Of a stretch of DNA of 64,000 bases, positions 45,130 to 56,149 are shown one piece after another; the first letter of the stretch is position 1, and every line of letters starts with the position of its first letter. A program made the position numbers and the translations under genes. Origin of the DNA: Dipodascopsis uninucleata var. uninucleata (lineage: Eukaryota; Ascomycota; Lipomycetes; Lipomycetales; Lipomycetaceae); NCBI GenBank assembly GCA_030568195.1, contig JAJLTO010000003.1:1324501-1388500 (forward strand), in the 5' to 3' direction. The notes below the pieces were generated by a model. The model was not told the origin of the DNA, made no database searches, and worked only from the letters and a program-made list of their open reading frames with translations.

Positions 45130-47742
45130 ATGGAGAGCATGCTATTTAATATGCATGTTTTGTCCAGTTACGTCGATAGGAGACAGTCTAGATCATGGAA
45201 TTGCAATTTTCAATGGGCATTTATAGCAGCCTTGCTCTGGTTACGAATAGGCGTGCTTGCAGATTTAGCGGTTGAAGGCGGAAATATATCAACCATTTTA
45301 TCTGCTGAAAGTGGCCTTCAACGTCGTAGCCTGGTTCGTTCTCGTGACTATAACTTACGAAACTATTTTGCAGTCGAGCTACATTGGGATCCTAATGAAT
45401 TATCGAAATGTGATGAATCGTGCCAACTCGCCAAATTTTCCGCTGAACATGAGCTGGAGTTCGAGGAACCAATTGGTGAACTTGACAATCATTATTTGTT
45501 TTCGTCTTTGAAGTCAAATGAAGCATCTGAACAAAGACTAATTAAGCGCTACATCTCAGACAGCAAAGATGGAATTATCGATTCACTTGGGCCTGTGAAA
45601 TATTTTGAGAAAATGAAACTGAAGCGTCTGTACAAGCGACATGTCGTAAATAAGCGTCAAGTCGATTCTGATATGGCTCCAGTCAAAAAGATCGAAGAGG
45701 CAATGAACATTCATGATCCTGAGTTTGAGAGACAATGGCATCTAATTAATCCTATACAGCATGGTCATGATATAAATGTCACAGATGTTTGGCTTCAAAA
45801 TATTACCGGAGAAGGGTCTGTTGTCGCAATTGTAGATGATGGTCTAGACTTCGAGAGCGACGATTTGAAAGCAAACTATTTCGCGAAAGGTTCTTTTGAT
45901 TTCAATGATCACGGTCCAAACCCGAAGCCCAGACTTCAAGATGATCGACATGGTACTAGATGTGCGGGAGAGGTTGCTGCAGTGAGAAATAATGTTTGTG
46001 GTGTTGGTGCTGCTTTTAAGGCAAAGGTGGCCGGTATTCGTATACTCTCCAAAGAGATTTCGGATGTCGATGAAGCTGCTGCTCTGAATTATGCCTATCA
46101 TAGCAATCATATATACTCCTGTAGTTGGGGCCCTCCTGATGATGGTAAATCCATGGATGCTCCTGGAATTCTTATTAAACGTGCTTTCATAAGTGGTGTA
46201 CAAAAAGGACGAAATGGCTTAGGGAGCATTTTTGTTTTTGCCACAGGAAATGGAGCTATGAACGGCGATAACTGCAATTTTGATGGCTATACTAATAGCA
46301 TTTATTCTATTACTGTCGGTGCTATAGATAGACGTGGTCTACATCCATCTTATGCAGAAGATTGCTCGGCCCAACTAGTAGTTACTTATTCTTCAGGAAG
46401 TAATGATCATATTCACACAACTGACGTTGGCAAACAGGCTTGCACATCTGCACATGGTGGTACATCTGCCGCTGCACCGCTCGCGGCAGGAATCTTTGCT
46501 CTTGCGTTGTCTGCTCGTCCTGACTTGACTTGGAGAGACTTACAATATCTCGCGTTGCAGACAGCGGTTGAGATAACTAATAATGATGCCGAGTCTCAGA
46601 TGACTGCAAACGGAAAAAACTTCTCTCATAGATACGGTTATGGTAAACTAGATTCTTATGCTATAGTTGAAGCAGCTAAGGGATGGACTCGTATTAAACC
46701 GCAAGCCTGGTTTGACACAGCTCAAGCGGAAGTGAATACAGATATTGCACAAGACAAAATAGGTGTTTCGTCTACTTTAGTAGTTACTAAAGAAGAACTT
46801 GAGAAAGCTAATTTGGAGAAGCTTGAACATGTCCAAGTGACTGTTAATATAAAACACCAGCATCGCGGTGACATTTCAGTAGTTTTAACAAGTCCCTTCG
46901 GCGTAAAATCTATTCTGGCCACTAGAAGAAATAATGATGCTTCGAAGGATGGTATGATTGAATGGACATTCATGAGTGTTGCTCATTGGGGTGAGGATGG
47001 TATTGGAAATTGGACTTTAACCGTCACTGACGAAGTCTTTCCAAAATATACTGGTACATTCGAGAATTGGAGAATGAGAATATGGGGTGTTTCTATCGAC
47101 GCTGATAAGGCGAAGCCTTTCCCAATGCCAAAGGATGATAAGCCTACTTCTACAACTACTGCAGTTAGTGTTCCATCGCATACTAGTACCACTACAACAA
47201 CGGCGACAGCTACGACAGTATATCCAACCAGTTCTACTGAACCTACATCTAGTGTTGGCGATGACAATTCACATGATATGACTTCTCTTCTTACCGGATG
47301 GCTTCCATCGTTTGGAATGTCTCGAGATGTAGTTCTTTGGGTGTATGGAGCGGCCTTTTTGATAGCAGTATTTATTATAGCTATTGGAATATATTTATGT
47401 GTTCAGCGAAGACGACGAAGGCAAATTAGGGGGAATGGTACCGAGTCTTATGAGTTTCAGATATTGAGAAGTCGTAATGACCTAGAGCGACAAGGAAATG
47501 GTGGAGGGTCACGACGTAAGACACGTGATTTATATAATGCTTTTGAGAATATAGACGAAGATGATGCATTTGGAGTAGAAGATCTCTTGACTTCTGACGA
47601 AGAAGAGGATGAGACTTCGCCTATGAGAGCGGGAACAGGAAGCAGCTCAAATAGCGGGGTACATGATGCCAATCCGGAGTCCAAAAAGACGTCCGGTGGT
47701 GATGATGTTAAAGAACATTTATTAGGAACTGATGAGAAGTGA
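45130..47742 (+). CDS. KEX2: kexin, Golgi Kex2-type proprotein convertase
   Basis: A calcium-dependent serine protease of the late Golgi that cuts secreted precursors after Lys-Arg and Arg-Arg. A single exon, 870 aa. An N-terminal hydrophobic segment (WAFIAALLWLRIGVLADL) serves as signal. A propeptide follows, with a likely self-cleavage site at Lys175-Arg176 (NKRQVDSDM). The subtilisin domain shows Asp236 (AIVDDGLDF), His274 (DDRHGTRCAGEVAA), oxyanion Asn374 (FVFATGNGA) and Ser446 (HGGTSAAAPLAAG), with the kexin-type SCSWGPPDDG. Then comes the P domain (HRGDISVVLTSPFG, GNWTLTVTD), a Ser/Thr-rich stalk, one membrane helix at about 733-756 and an acidic cytosolic tail that would hold Golgi-retrieval signals. 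All catalytic residues are present. Confidence 0.96.
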   Translation: MESMLFNMHVLSSYVDRRQSRSWNCNFQWAFIAALLWLRIGVLADLAVEGGNISTILSAESGLQRRSLVRSRDYNLRNYFAVELHWDPNELSKCDESCQLAKFSAEHELEFEEPIGELDNHYLFSSLKSNEASEQRLIKRYISDSKDGIIDSLGPVKYFEKMKLKRLYKRHVVNKRQVDSDMAPVKKIEEAMNIHDPEFERQWHLINPIQHGHDINVTDVWLQNITGEGSVVAIVDDGLDFESDDLKANYFAKGSFDFNDHGPNPKPRLQDDRHGTRCAGEVAAVRNNVCGVGAAFKAKVAGIRILSKEISDVDEAAALNYAYHSNHIYSCSWGPPDDGKSMDAPGILIKRAFISGVQKGRNGLGSIFVFATGNGAMNGDNCNFDGYTNSIYSITVGAIDRRGLHPSYAEDCSAQLVVTYSSGSNDHIHTTDVGKQACTSAHGGTSAAAPLAAGIFALALSARPDLTWRDLQYLALQTAVEITNNDAESQMTANGKNFSHRYGYGKLDSYAIVEAAKGWTRIKPQAWFDTAQAEVNTDIAQDKIGVSSTLVVTKEELEKANLEKLEHVQVTVNIKHQHRGDISVVLTSPFGVKSILATRRNNDASKDGMIEWTFMSVAHWGEDGIGNWTLTVTDEVFPKYTGTFENWRMRIWGVSIDADKAKPFPMPKDDKPTSTTTAVSVPSHTSTTTTTATATTVYPTSSTEPTSSVGDDNSHDMTSLLTGWLPSFGMSRDVVLWVYGAAFLIAVFIIAIGIYLCVQRRRRRQIRGNGTESYEFQILRSRNDLERQGNGGGSRRKTRDLYNAFENIDEDDAFGVEDLLTSDEEEDETSPMRAGTGSSSNSGVHDANPESKKTSGGDDVKEHLLGTDEK

Positions 47743-48204
47743 AGTGATGCTGATGTTTCAATTTCGTATGTTCTTCATATCTCATTATTTTTCTGCAATA
47801 TTGAGAATTATGAGAAGTATTATGCTTGAATGTATTATAATACGAGTATCGAAGATTATTACTGGATCTTTGGATATATCTTTTTGTTATGTTCTGTTTT
47901 TGATCAGTTTGGATCCTAACGGCATTGATCTTTTCAAATTGTACCTAAAAGACTTAGAATCGTTATTGGTGTAATAGTAATTATTATTTTCTGATATTTG
48001 TGAATTACTGACACTATTTAATAATAAGCAATCACTAATTTTCTAGTGAAAATTCATCTCAATTAATGGCTGAGAAATCTAATATATATGTCTATATAAA
48101 AACTAAAAATAACTACGAATATGTTTAAATTAAGCAAACCCATGTAAAAGAATAAAAAACTAAAAAAAGCAATAAAAAATACAAGCAACTGTGGGCTAAA
48201 TAAA
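47743..48204. other. convergent intergenic region
   Basis: 462 nt of AT-rich 3' flanks of KEX2 and the F-box/WD gene. Nothing else seen. Confidence 0.5.
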
Positions 48205-49908
48205 TTAAAAGGAAGCGAAGATGGCATTTAAGTTATGCATTCCAAACATCTCAAACCGAACAGCTTGACGCGCATACTCATTCATTGCGCGAAACATTGT
48301 TTCTTCATGAACGCTATTACGCCTTTCTTCTTCGTCCTCAGCATAAGAGGAATCCATTTCCTCTGGTCGTCCACATTCGAACACCCTAACTTGTCCATCT
48401 GTAAGTATGGCAGCCGAGCTATCGGCCAGCGGCAGCATTCGAGTAATCATGATAGAATTATCGGCTTCCATTTCCGTCTTACTGGTGTCTATAATCTGAC
48501 GATAACATTTACCCTCTAGTGTTGTATCAAAGCAATGAATTGAGCCATCTGCGGTACCAGCCAATATCAACTCACTAGTCCAAGATGGTTGACAAAGAGA
48601 AAGTATACATGATCTTGAAGCTGAATATCTATTTACCCAAGATCTTGATTCATGATTCGGAGGCGGACTCGATGAAGCTGAAAATGGACCCATAGATGGG
48701 GTGGCATTGCCACTACTAGCAAACGAAGAGTTGACGTCGCTCTGTTCTATAAAAGGATTTCTATACAGCTCGATAGTACCACGACCATTGTATTCACCAG
48801 CAGCGATAATTCCTCTTCTATTAGGCAGGGCCAAGAGGGAGGATAGAGAATGAGCGCCAGAATATGCTGAGTGGACGATTGAAGGAAAGCGGCGTATGTC
48901 ATATGTCAAAATGGAAGGAAATCTACCGCTTACTGACACCGTTTGCGGAGAAAAGCTTCCGGACAAAACTGACAGTGGGTACGCAGGCATAGAAGCAGTA
49001 CTGTACGCATTAACTGAAACTGCACTAGAAGAATTTGAAGGAAGACGAGAGTCTATGTAATTAAGAGTGGACTGAGTTGCCACAAACAAAGAACTCGATG
49101 AGAAATTAGAATCAAAGCTCAAAGTTGATATAGGTCGCTTAAATGGCACTTGCGCAATCTTCTGCAGTGTTGAAAGATCCCATTCTTGCAAATAATTGTC
49201 TGCAGAAATCCAAAACCTCTGACTCTGCCTATCTATCTTGATGTCACTCAAGGTAGTGCCATCCAACTCAGGACATCTGGTCTTTGCAAAGTTGATTCTT
49301 CCTGTGCGGTCCTTAACATTCCAGATACGAATAGATCCATCATCAACAGTACCCATAATGAGGCCCACAGCTTGATCTACTACGTCAATATTGTAGATAC
49401 TGAAGCTTTCGTCAGAAATTGGCTTTAGCATACCACTTCCCGCGGTAGAGCTCCTTTTGTTCCTTGCTATGATGAACCGCTTTTCTTTCGAGATTGAAGA
49501 AGACTCGTCCAGGTCAGATATATCACGCCACACATCATCACTTTCAAGCTCATGAAAGTAATACTTGGCTGCATTGGGTATCTTCAGCGGTCGAATACGA
49601 AACGGCGCCTCGAGAAACTTGTATCTAGTGACATAATCTTCAGACTCATTGAATGTGTTTGATAAGGTCAACGGCTGCCAGATGTAGCTTGAGGAGGCAG
49701 CAAGTCGTATGCTTTTGGATACGCGGAAAAGTACAGTTAAATCGCTCGGCTCAAGTAACTTAAAGATTTGCGCGATTATTTCGGGAGGTAGTGAAGTAAG
49801 CCCAAGGGTAGAGCGACCACCAAGCTGTCGACTCTGTTCCCTAGTTCGTCGAGGATAATATACGAAGCGACTGTTATCAGAGTTTGTAGAAGACATCTTA
49901 TACTGCAT
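48205..49908 (-). CDS. F-box protein with probable WD-repeat propeller
   Basis: Likely an SCF adaptor. A single exon, 567 aa. The F-box is at about residues 37-80 (LTSLPPEIIAQIFKLLEPSD to YIWQPL). WD-like repeats follow: LIMGTVDDGSIRIWNVKDRT, RFWISADNYLQEWDLSTLQK, a run of weaker blades, and LAGTADGSIHCFDTTLEG near the end, with DGQVRVFEC. The repeats are degenerate and no close named orthologue was recognised. The first ATG is 49908; a second at 49896 (MSSTNSDN) is equally plausible and would remove four residues. Confidence 0.85.
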   Translation of the reverse strand: MQYKMSSTNSDNSRFVYYPRRTREQSRQLGGRSTLGLTSLPPEIIAQIFKLLEPSDLTVLFRVSKSIRLAASSSYIWQPLTLSNTFNESEDYVTRYKFLEAPFRIRPLKIPNAAKYYFHELESDDVWRDISDLDESSSISKEKRFIIARNKRSSTAGSGMLKPISDESFSIYNIDVVDQAVGLIMGTVDDGSIRIWNVKDRTGRINFAKTRCPELDGTTLSDIKIDRQSQRFWISADNYLQEWDLSTLQKIAQVPFKRPISTLSFDSNFSSSSLFVATQSTLNYIDSRLPSNSSSAVSVNAYSTASMPAYPLSVLSGSFSPQTVSVSGRFPSILTYDIRRFPSIVHSAYSGAHSLSSLLALPNRRGIIAAGEYNGRGTIELYRNPFIEQSDVNSSFASSGNATPSMGPFSASSSPPPNHESRSWVNRYSASRSCILSLCQPSWTSELILAGTADGSIHCFDTTLEGKCYRQIIDTSKTEMEADNSIMITRMLPLADSSAAILTDGQVRVFECGRPEEMDSSYAEDEEERRNSVHEETMFRAMNEYARQAVRFEMFGMHNLNAIFASF

Positions 49909-51832
49909 TTAATGTCTGCCGACAAGATAGACAGAATTCCATTAAACAACTACTATTAGACTTCAGTCTGTGTGTGAATGTCTGGGCTAAAAGTATTCTT
50001 GATTTCGTTTTGTCTTTATAAATAAATATCTTGTTTGATGAGTATGGAAAAGGACAGCGCTAAAGGTTTTATATGTCAGGAAACAAGCTACGAACTATTG
50101 TGTTTATTAAGTTCGAGTTGGGACATGTACTGCAATATCCCAAACCTCCACGACGGCTATAATTCAGGAGGAAGGAAACGACGCAGCGTTTCCTAACAAA
50201 TGGTCCAAAATATTAGTCATCGAAAGCGTATACGATTAATCAGTCGTGATCGTGACATATGGCCGTATATCGTATTCCAAGTTATGATAAGAATGACGGT
50301 CGCCACATTGCCAGAGCTGATAACTTAGAATAATGAGAGTTACTCCATAAATCCTGAAAAAGGTTTCCAAAATGCCTTATATGAATAAAACAGTTGCATT
50401 TGTGCCATGAAAGTAGTTAGAACTACCTACGCGGGATCTTACACTGTGTAGCTATGAATATTGGAACCAACCATATCTAATTTGGCTATCCAAGACATAA
50501 ACACTGAGAACTTCGTCGTTATACTATAAAAAGTCTGCAAGCTTACTGTCGACAATAGTACTCTAGTGTTTTCTGAGGTCACTGAGGATATAGCTCAACT
50601 TGAGAATGTTTAGTGTTCCACAATGTATACATTTTATGAGATACGTAGGATGAAAATATACAAGGAAGTCAACAGCTATACAAATTATAAACGAATCTCC
50701 TGGTGATTCGTCTTAATTGTCTGCTATATATGCTATATCGACAGCAGTCATATTAGACTTAAAAATATAAGGCGTTGGCACCTATTTTTGCTTTGCCGAC
50801 AACCAGTATAGCTTCAATTAATCCTGCCCACAATTGATATGAGTGGAATACATTACGAACTAATATAGCAACATCATACGCATGCATCGTTTTGTGATAT
50901 TTCTCTCTTCTGCAGGAGAGATTGTTATTGTCTCTTTGCAGTGGCCAAAAAAAATCAGAAGTACTTGAACGTGAGGTCAGCGTTTAAACTATATCAGAAT
51001 CAAGCAGCAGAGATCCATAACCGCCCCCGACGCACCCAGAAGTGCTTCAAATCCCCAGAGTCTCTAACGGGCTTGGCGTAGTACTTCTATCATCTAAGAG
51101 CACTGGAATTATGTTTACGACGGCGCAATCATAAAAAAAGTCAAAATATCAGAAGTTTCTTTGACATATGCACGGAAGTCGGACCTGACTCAAAGCGACG
51201 ATTAATTGCACCCTATCCTCGTCTCCTGAAGACACCGTAATAAAATTATAACCGAGCTTTTGCTCTTTCTTCTCTTGCTAGAAAGTGTAGTTCCATATCA
51301 CAGGACCTGAGCTAAATAGAGATTATGACAAATTACAAGTAAAAATGGCAGTTATCAATAAAGTTATAACGGTGAAAATATAATCCGAAACGCCAGGAAC
51401 TAAACTAATAATGGTATAGTTAATTCCGCTACATATGGGAGGCGGAATTTAATATATAGGGTTAGGTTTGCAAATTTTTCCGAGAGGCGATGTTGGAAGC
51501 GCTATACGTGCCTTAAAACATAAATTCAGTTTAAAACCAGTATATATCGTGGCAGATCTCGTCAGCTGTTTTATTCTTGCTTCTCTATTACCCCCCTTTG
51601 TTTCTCTAGATTATTTTTATCCGTTAATATTCTTTTTTGTTATTTTCGGATATTTGCAACGTTTGGATTTGATTTTAGTATAAACGTTCAGATCTCACTA
51701 TTGGCTATCAGTGTTTCAGCTCTTGTATATATAAACATCTTAGCATAGCCTCACTTAAAGCCGAATCAGAATCATCATCGTCATCTCTCGCACACTATCT
51801 GTTTGCGGCTACAAATAAATACTCCAGGACGA
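49909..51832. other. divergent intergenic region, 1.9 kb
   Basis: Separates the F-box/WD gene from the RS-rich gene. Contains a C-rich patch near 51019-51032 and a telomere-like TAGGGTTAGG at 51457-51466. No convincing frame or RNA gene; the frame at 51468-51683 is a hydrophobic chance ORF. Confidence 0.5.
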
Positions 51833-52465
51833 ATGGCCATGTTCATATCATCTTACACTGGAAATATCTCTCCTCATAGCTTAGAAGATTCTGCCCATAC
51901 AGCGACATCACCTGCCGTCCTCGATCAGGACCCTTCGCTTGTCGAGATGAACAGAGCAGATTATTTCAGACGAGACTCGATCTTGTCATGTGTCAATTCA
52001 TTTAGCTCTCTCAGCATTAGTAGAATGTCCTCATTTGCTAAACAACCGTCTGCGGGTGATATGAGCAGGATACCAGATTTGTTGCAGACTGAGCAGCAGG
52101 CCGGCTTAAGTCAGAGAGATATAGAAGATATTGTTGAGCAGCTTCGAGAATACACCAAGAACACAGCTCTTGGAGATGCTAGAAGACGTGGCCGTTTAGA
52201 CAGACATAGGAGCCGCCACAATGCTGGTAATCACCGTTCTCGCTCAGTAAGCCGAGTCACCAAGTCGTCTGGTAATTCTCCAGTGGAGCTTCCAGCAGGA
52301 TTTAAATACGGCTGGGGATGGGAGAAAATTTGCAAATCCAAGCGCTCGAAGTCCACTCGACATAGGTCGCGAGGTAGAAGTGCTGATGATCGTGGTCGCC
52401 CACCGATCCATGAAAATACTTGTCTACGAAGACGCAGTTACAGTTTAGATAATACTAGTGATTAA
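51833..52465 (+). CDS. hypothetical RS-rich protein, 210 aa
   Basis: Not recognised. The first ATG in frame is 51833 (MAMFISSYTG), with another at 51839; the open frame runs 30 nt further upstream without an ATG. The N-terminal half is Ser-rich, with an amphipathic helix around LSQRDIEDIVEQLREYTKN. The second half is rich in Arg/Ser and Arg/His (RHRSRHNAGNHRSRSVSR, STRHRSRGRSADDRGR) and contains an aromatic patch GFKYGWGWEKICKSKRSK. RS-like tails are common in nuclear RNA-processing proteins, but a function is not claimed. Confidence 0.7.
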   Translation: MAMFISSYTGNISPHSLEDSAHTATSPAVLDQDPSLVEMNRADYFRRDSILSCVNSFSSLSISRMSSFAKQPSAGDMSRIPDLLQTEQQAGLSQRDIEDIVEQLREYTKNTALGDARRRGRLDRHRSRHNAGNHRSRSVSRVTKSSGNSPVELPAGFKYGWGWEKICKSKRSKSTRHRSRGRSADDRGRPPIHENTCLRRRSYSLDNTSD

Positions 52466-54591
52466 AAGAGAAATCTTGTTTTCGCTAAATTAGGTCTAAG
52501 TTTGAAAGAAAGAGAAAATGTTTTGCTGCATTACATTTGAGTTGCGATATTTTGATTTCTTAGTTCTCCATAGATAATATAAATTCGAAACCAGGAAGGA
52601 GAATAATTTTATGCATATATGAGTGCTTTTGATTAAGGGTGGTTAGTAATGTCATGAAAGTCTGCAGGATGGAATTAAGTTGGGTTTTGCGTTAGTTAAT
52701 TGGTTCTCTTTGGCATCTAGTTGTCCTATCTGCTATCATTTTTACAGACCTTGGACTTGTAATTGACATATCAAACTATTGTTTTTGTTACCGTTACATA
52801 TAGATTGAACTACATAATATTTTCGTTTGTTCATTTGACTGTTCATGGATATCACAGTGATGTGGTATTCAATGAATGCTTTATTTGGTTTTCATACTTT
52901 TTACTGTATTATTAGGTATAATATTATTACGAATACTGCTAAAAAAATTTCTTACACGTTGCTGTATCTATTCAAATCTTGCTCTGACGTCGAAGTCCAT
53001 CAATTTATTCGAAACGAGGTAGAGAAATTTAATGACGCCGCAATAAATGAGGCTAGTTTTTTACAGCGCCGTTCTGGAGCATTCATTATCCTACGTAGGT
53101 GACTAAGTAGCATTAGAATTGTAATATAGATCTCCAACAGCACATAAAGCCGGTTATTAATTAAAGGAAATTAGCCAGCAAGTCAGGAGAGATACGGTCA
53201 CTGGAGCATAAGAATATATCAATTGGAGTTCTCACTATAAGGTATATTAGAACCTGTTCACGCGATGCGATGTTTCTTGCTCATAAAGCCAGTCATAGTA
53301 GTCAATCATGCTCATTCAACTACTCAGTAATAGCCCACGATAGCTCAACTTTGATGTTCTAAATAGTATACTGATTGCTCTCAATTCTTAGTATTTATTC
53401 GCAGCGCGTACATTCTCGGGTGTTGCCGTAACTAAATTAATCTTATCAAAATAACCAACTTGCAACGAGCAAAATAGAAGTACTCAGTTTGAGCATACTT
53501 TCTTGTAGCATAGGCCGATAGAAACTCGTACATTGGTGTCTGGCCAGTCCTTGTTTCATTCTACTGCTAGTTTCGAAGGAATACTTACGATCGCTTCTGT
53601 GGCATATGCTGTGGAACTAATTCCGGACATTCTCTGTTTGACGTGCGAGGATAGAAGGTTGAGACGACAACTACGAGATAACTTCTCTATCATCTTTCAG
53701 TTCACTCGATTATAGTAAGTAATTTTATCTCTTCTCAGCATCGCAAGTAGAGAGTTTTCCTTAGATTTCTCCAATAAAAAATATTATATTCGTCAATATA
53801 TTGTAAAGATCTCCGGCCCTTGGATCTCAACATATCCATACCATCGTCAGCATGTACGACAGCTATTACGATCGGCAGTCTGATTATTACATGTGAATAC
53901 TAGCTTCCATTCTCGCGTAGCTAGAGATGCATTAGTTGCCTATCCAGGTTATAGACTTGCTCTTTGTTCTCATACAGCTTACCATACTAGAACAGCTAGG
54001 TTACTATAGTTATGTGATATCTGCTTGAATTTTTCACTTCTTTGAGCAAGTATATGAGATTCTCCATGTCAGCAGCTCTAAGGGCTTATTCTCTTCTACG
54101 ACCTTTTTATGCTAAACGATAGTCAGCGTTGAATTAGCACTGTGGTGAATATTAATTTTGTACTAAATTAGTTCTGCATAAATTGGCATCGCGTCTTTCT
54201 ATTCTCGGATTAGCGTTCTGTGAATACCAAAATCGAAGCAGATTATGCCACACAGTTAGTTCATCGGTTCAAGAGAAAAGTCAGCACTTTTCTAATGTGG
54301 TCTCTAGAACACTAGTTAGTTCAAAGTCACATTCAGCTGTCGAGCTGACGACGAGAAAATCTAATCTATCGGAGAGTCTCGAAACTTATATACAGTTTGG
54401 TCGTGCTATAGAGAAACTGATATTTAGAGAGTGACAGCTTAGCGAGCAAGCGAATTGTTACTGTCATTTTGTGTCATATTCTGCATATTAAGAGTCAAAA
54501 TACTGAATATGACCGGTAGACACTAGCATCAAGACGCAAGACCAAAGCATTCATCGATAAGAAAGAAGAGGCCATCTAGATAATTGGAAAT
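52466..54591. other. intergenic region, 2.1 kb
   Basis: Contains short frames at 52845-53102, 53533-53715 and 54183-54434. None shows family features, good context or splice continuity. No RNA gene or repeat recognised. Confidence 0.5.
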
Positions 54592-55674
54592 ATGAGAGCA
54601 TTCACTTACCATTCGCACGTTGAACGGTGGTCTCTATCTGGCGCAAGCATTGCAGCAATTTTGCTGTCTCTGGCACTGCTAATACGAACTTCGGACGCAC
54701 AATATCTTGGTGGACAAATGAATAGCATGCGAAAAGGAGCATTTTACGAGAATACTACAACGACGGCTTTAGCTACGACAACTGTTGCTCCATCGAGCAC
54801 GGTATTATCGAATAATAGCAGTACAACCATCGCACCCAGCATTTTACCATCTGCGTTTGACACGGGTATTGGCCAAAACATGACTGAAGCTTCATGCACA
54901 GACTTCTTTCAGAGATTTTTAAGCAACAATTCGTTCATAAACTGCTATCCAATTTCTTTTCTTTTGCATGTAGGTACTTAAATTATGATAAGGATGGCCC
55001 CTAATTCGATGCTAACAGCGTTCATTTGCATAATACAGACTTCAGAGAGCTTTTTTGAGGTCACTAAATCCGGAATAAGCACCCTGACGTCTGCTATAGA
55101 TCTTGCTTGTAATGCTGATTTTCAACAATGTGCTACTCTTATGACTGATTATGCCGGCGAAATGCTATCGCCGGAGACATGTCTGGATGACTACATGCTT
55201 CAAAATCCCCAGGTAGTCAACGCGTATAATGGATTCATGGCTTATAGTATGATGTATTGGGCTAGTTGCTTACGTTCTGCCAATGGTAGCTACTGTTTCG
55301 TAGACAGTATGTATGGAGGTCCGACTACATTTCGGACGTCTTTTCTTTACTTTCTTCCACTAGGTTATACGTACCCAAGCGCTGCTGGAGCACCTAGCTG
55401 CTCTAAATGTACGAGCTCTATAATGAAAATCTTTAATCGATTCACCGGTAATAGATCTTATGCTATTACGGATACCTATAAGTCGGCTTCCAAAGTTATA
55501 AACGAAAAATGTGGTGCTATTTTCGTTCCTGCTTCACTATCTTCTGCTAATACAACATACTCTACATCTTCCGCCTCGTCACTTCGAAATCGTTCAGGAC
55601 ACAAAAGTTTCTCCTTGATTTATGCCTTCTCACCAATGCTCCTTATATTTATTTTTATGTTTGCAGTCTCTTGA
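54592..55674 (+). CDS. secreted GPI-anchored cysteine-rich protein (DUF7729-like)
   Basis: Exons are 54592-54969 and 55039-55674, with a 69-nt intron carrying a TGCTAAC branch; both junctions are phase 0 and restore the segment CYPISFLLHTSESFFEVTKS. The 337-aa product has a signal peptide (ASIAAILLSLALLI, cleavage likely after SDA), a Thr/Ser-rich linker and then a domain with regularly spaced cysteines: CTDFFQRFLSNNSF, LACNADFQQCATLM, NPQVVNAYNGFMAY, YCFVDSMYG, CSKCTSSIMKIF, INEKCGAIF. It ends in a hydrophobic tail (FSPMLLIFIFMFAVS) preceded by Ser/Asn, typical of GPI attachment. The pattern matches a conserved family of filamentous ascomycetes that I recall as DUF7729; no function is known to me. 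Confidence 0.85.
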
Positions 55675-56149
55675 GATCGTTTTCTTTTGCTTTCATTCAG
55701 TTTTATCATTCGGTCGGTTTTGTTCTATTTCAGTGCTTTTATTTTGTATCTCTATTTCATGGTGTTAAGGTTAAAAGATTTTCTTACCCCTTGTAACGGC
55801 ATTCGACCATGCTACTTGCTACAAGAGGAGAAAACGTATATCAGTTAGTAATGTACTTCCATATCTTATTTAGCATGTAAGATATTGCAGTTGATTTGCA
55901 GATAGAATAGTATTAATGTGTTCCAGGGACCGTATGTTCTACTTTTGCTGCTTGTTGTCACCTAAACCAAAACCAGTCGAACATCTTCATGCCCATAATT
56001 TAGAGAAATAAATTTATCCAACTTCAGCCAACAGCATAGTACTTTGTATTCTAGATTAAGAATCTGAAAATATTCATATAACCGTAAAGTCGTCCTTGAT
56101 ATTACTTGTAGTGTGTTTAGACGGTTCAGATAATATATTAGCGGTAAAC
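55675..56149. other. intergenic region
   Basis: 475 nt between two plus-strand genes: 3' flank of the GPI protein gene and promoter of CLPP. Nothing else seen. Confidence 0.5.

Noticed and set aside
51000-51090. TTCAAATCC-like sequence near a C-rich patch considered as a tRNA or other small RNA
   Set aside because: No cloverleaf could be drawn by eye on either strand, and no known small-RNA core was recognised.
52845-53102. 85-codon frame starting at a true ATG in the gap before the GPI protein gene
   Set aside because: Composition is that of AT-rich intergenic DNA, with no family motif; similar chance frames occur in all gaps of this window.
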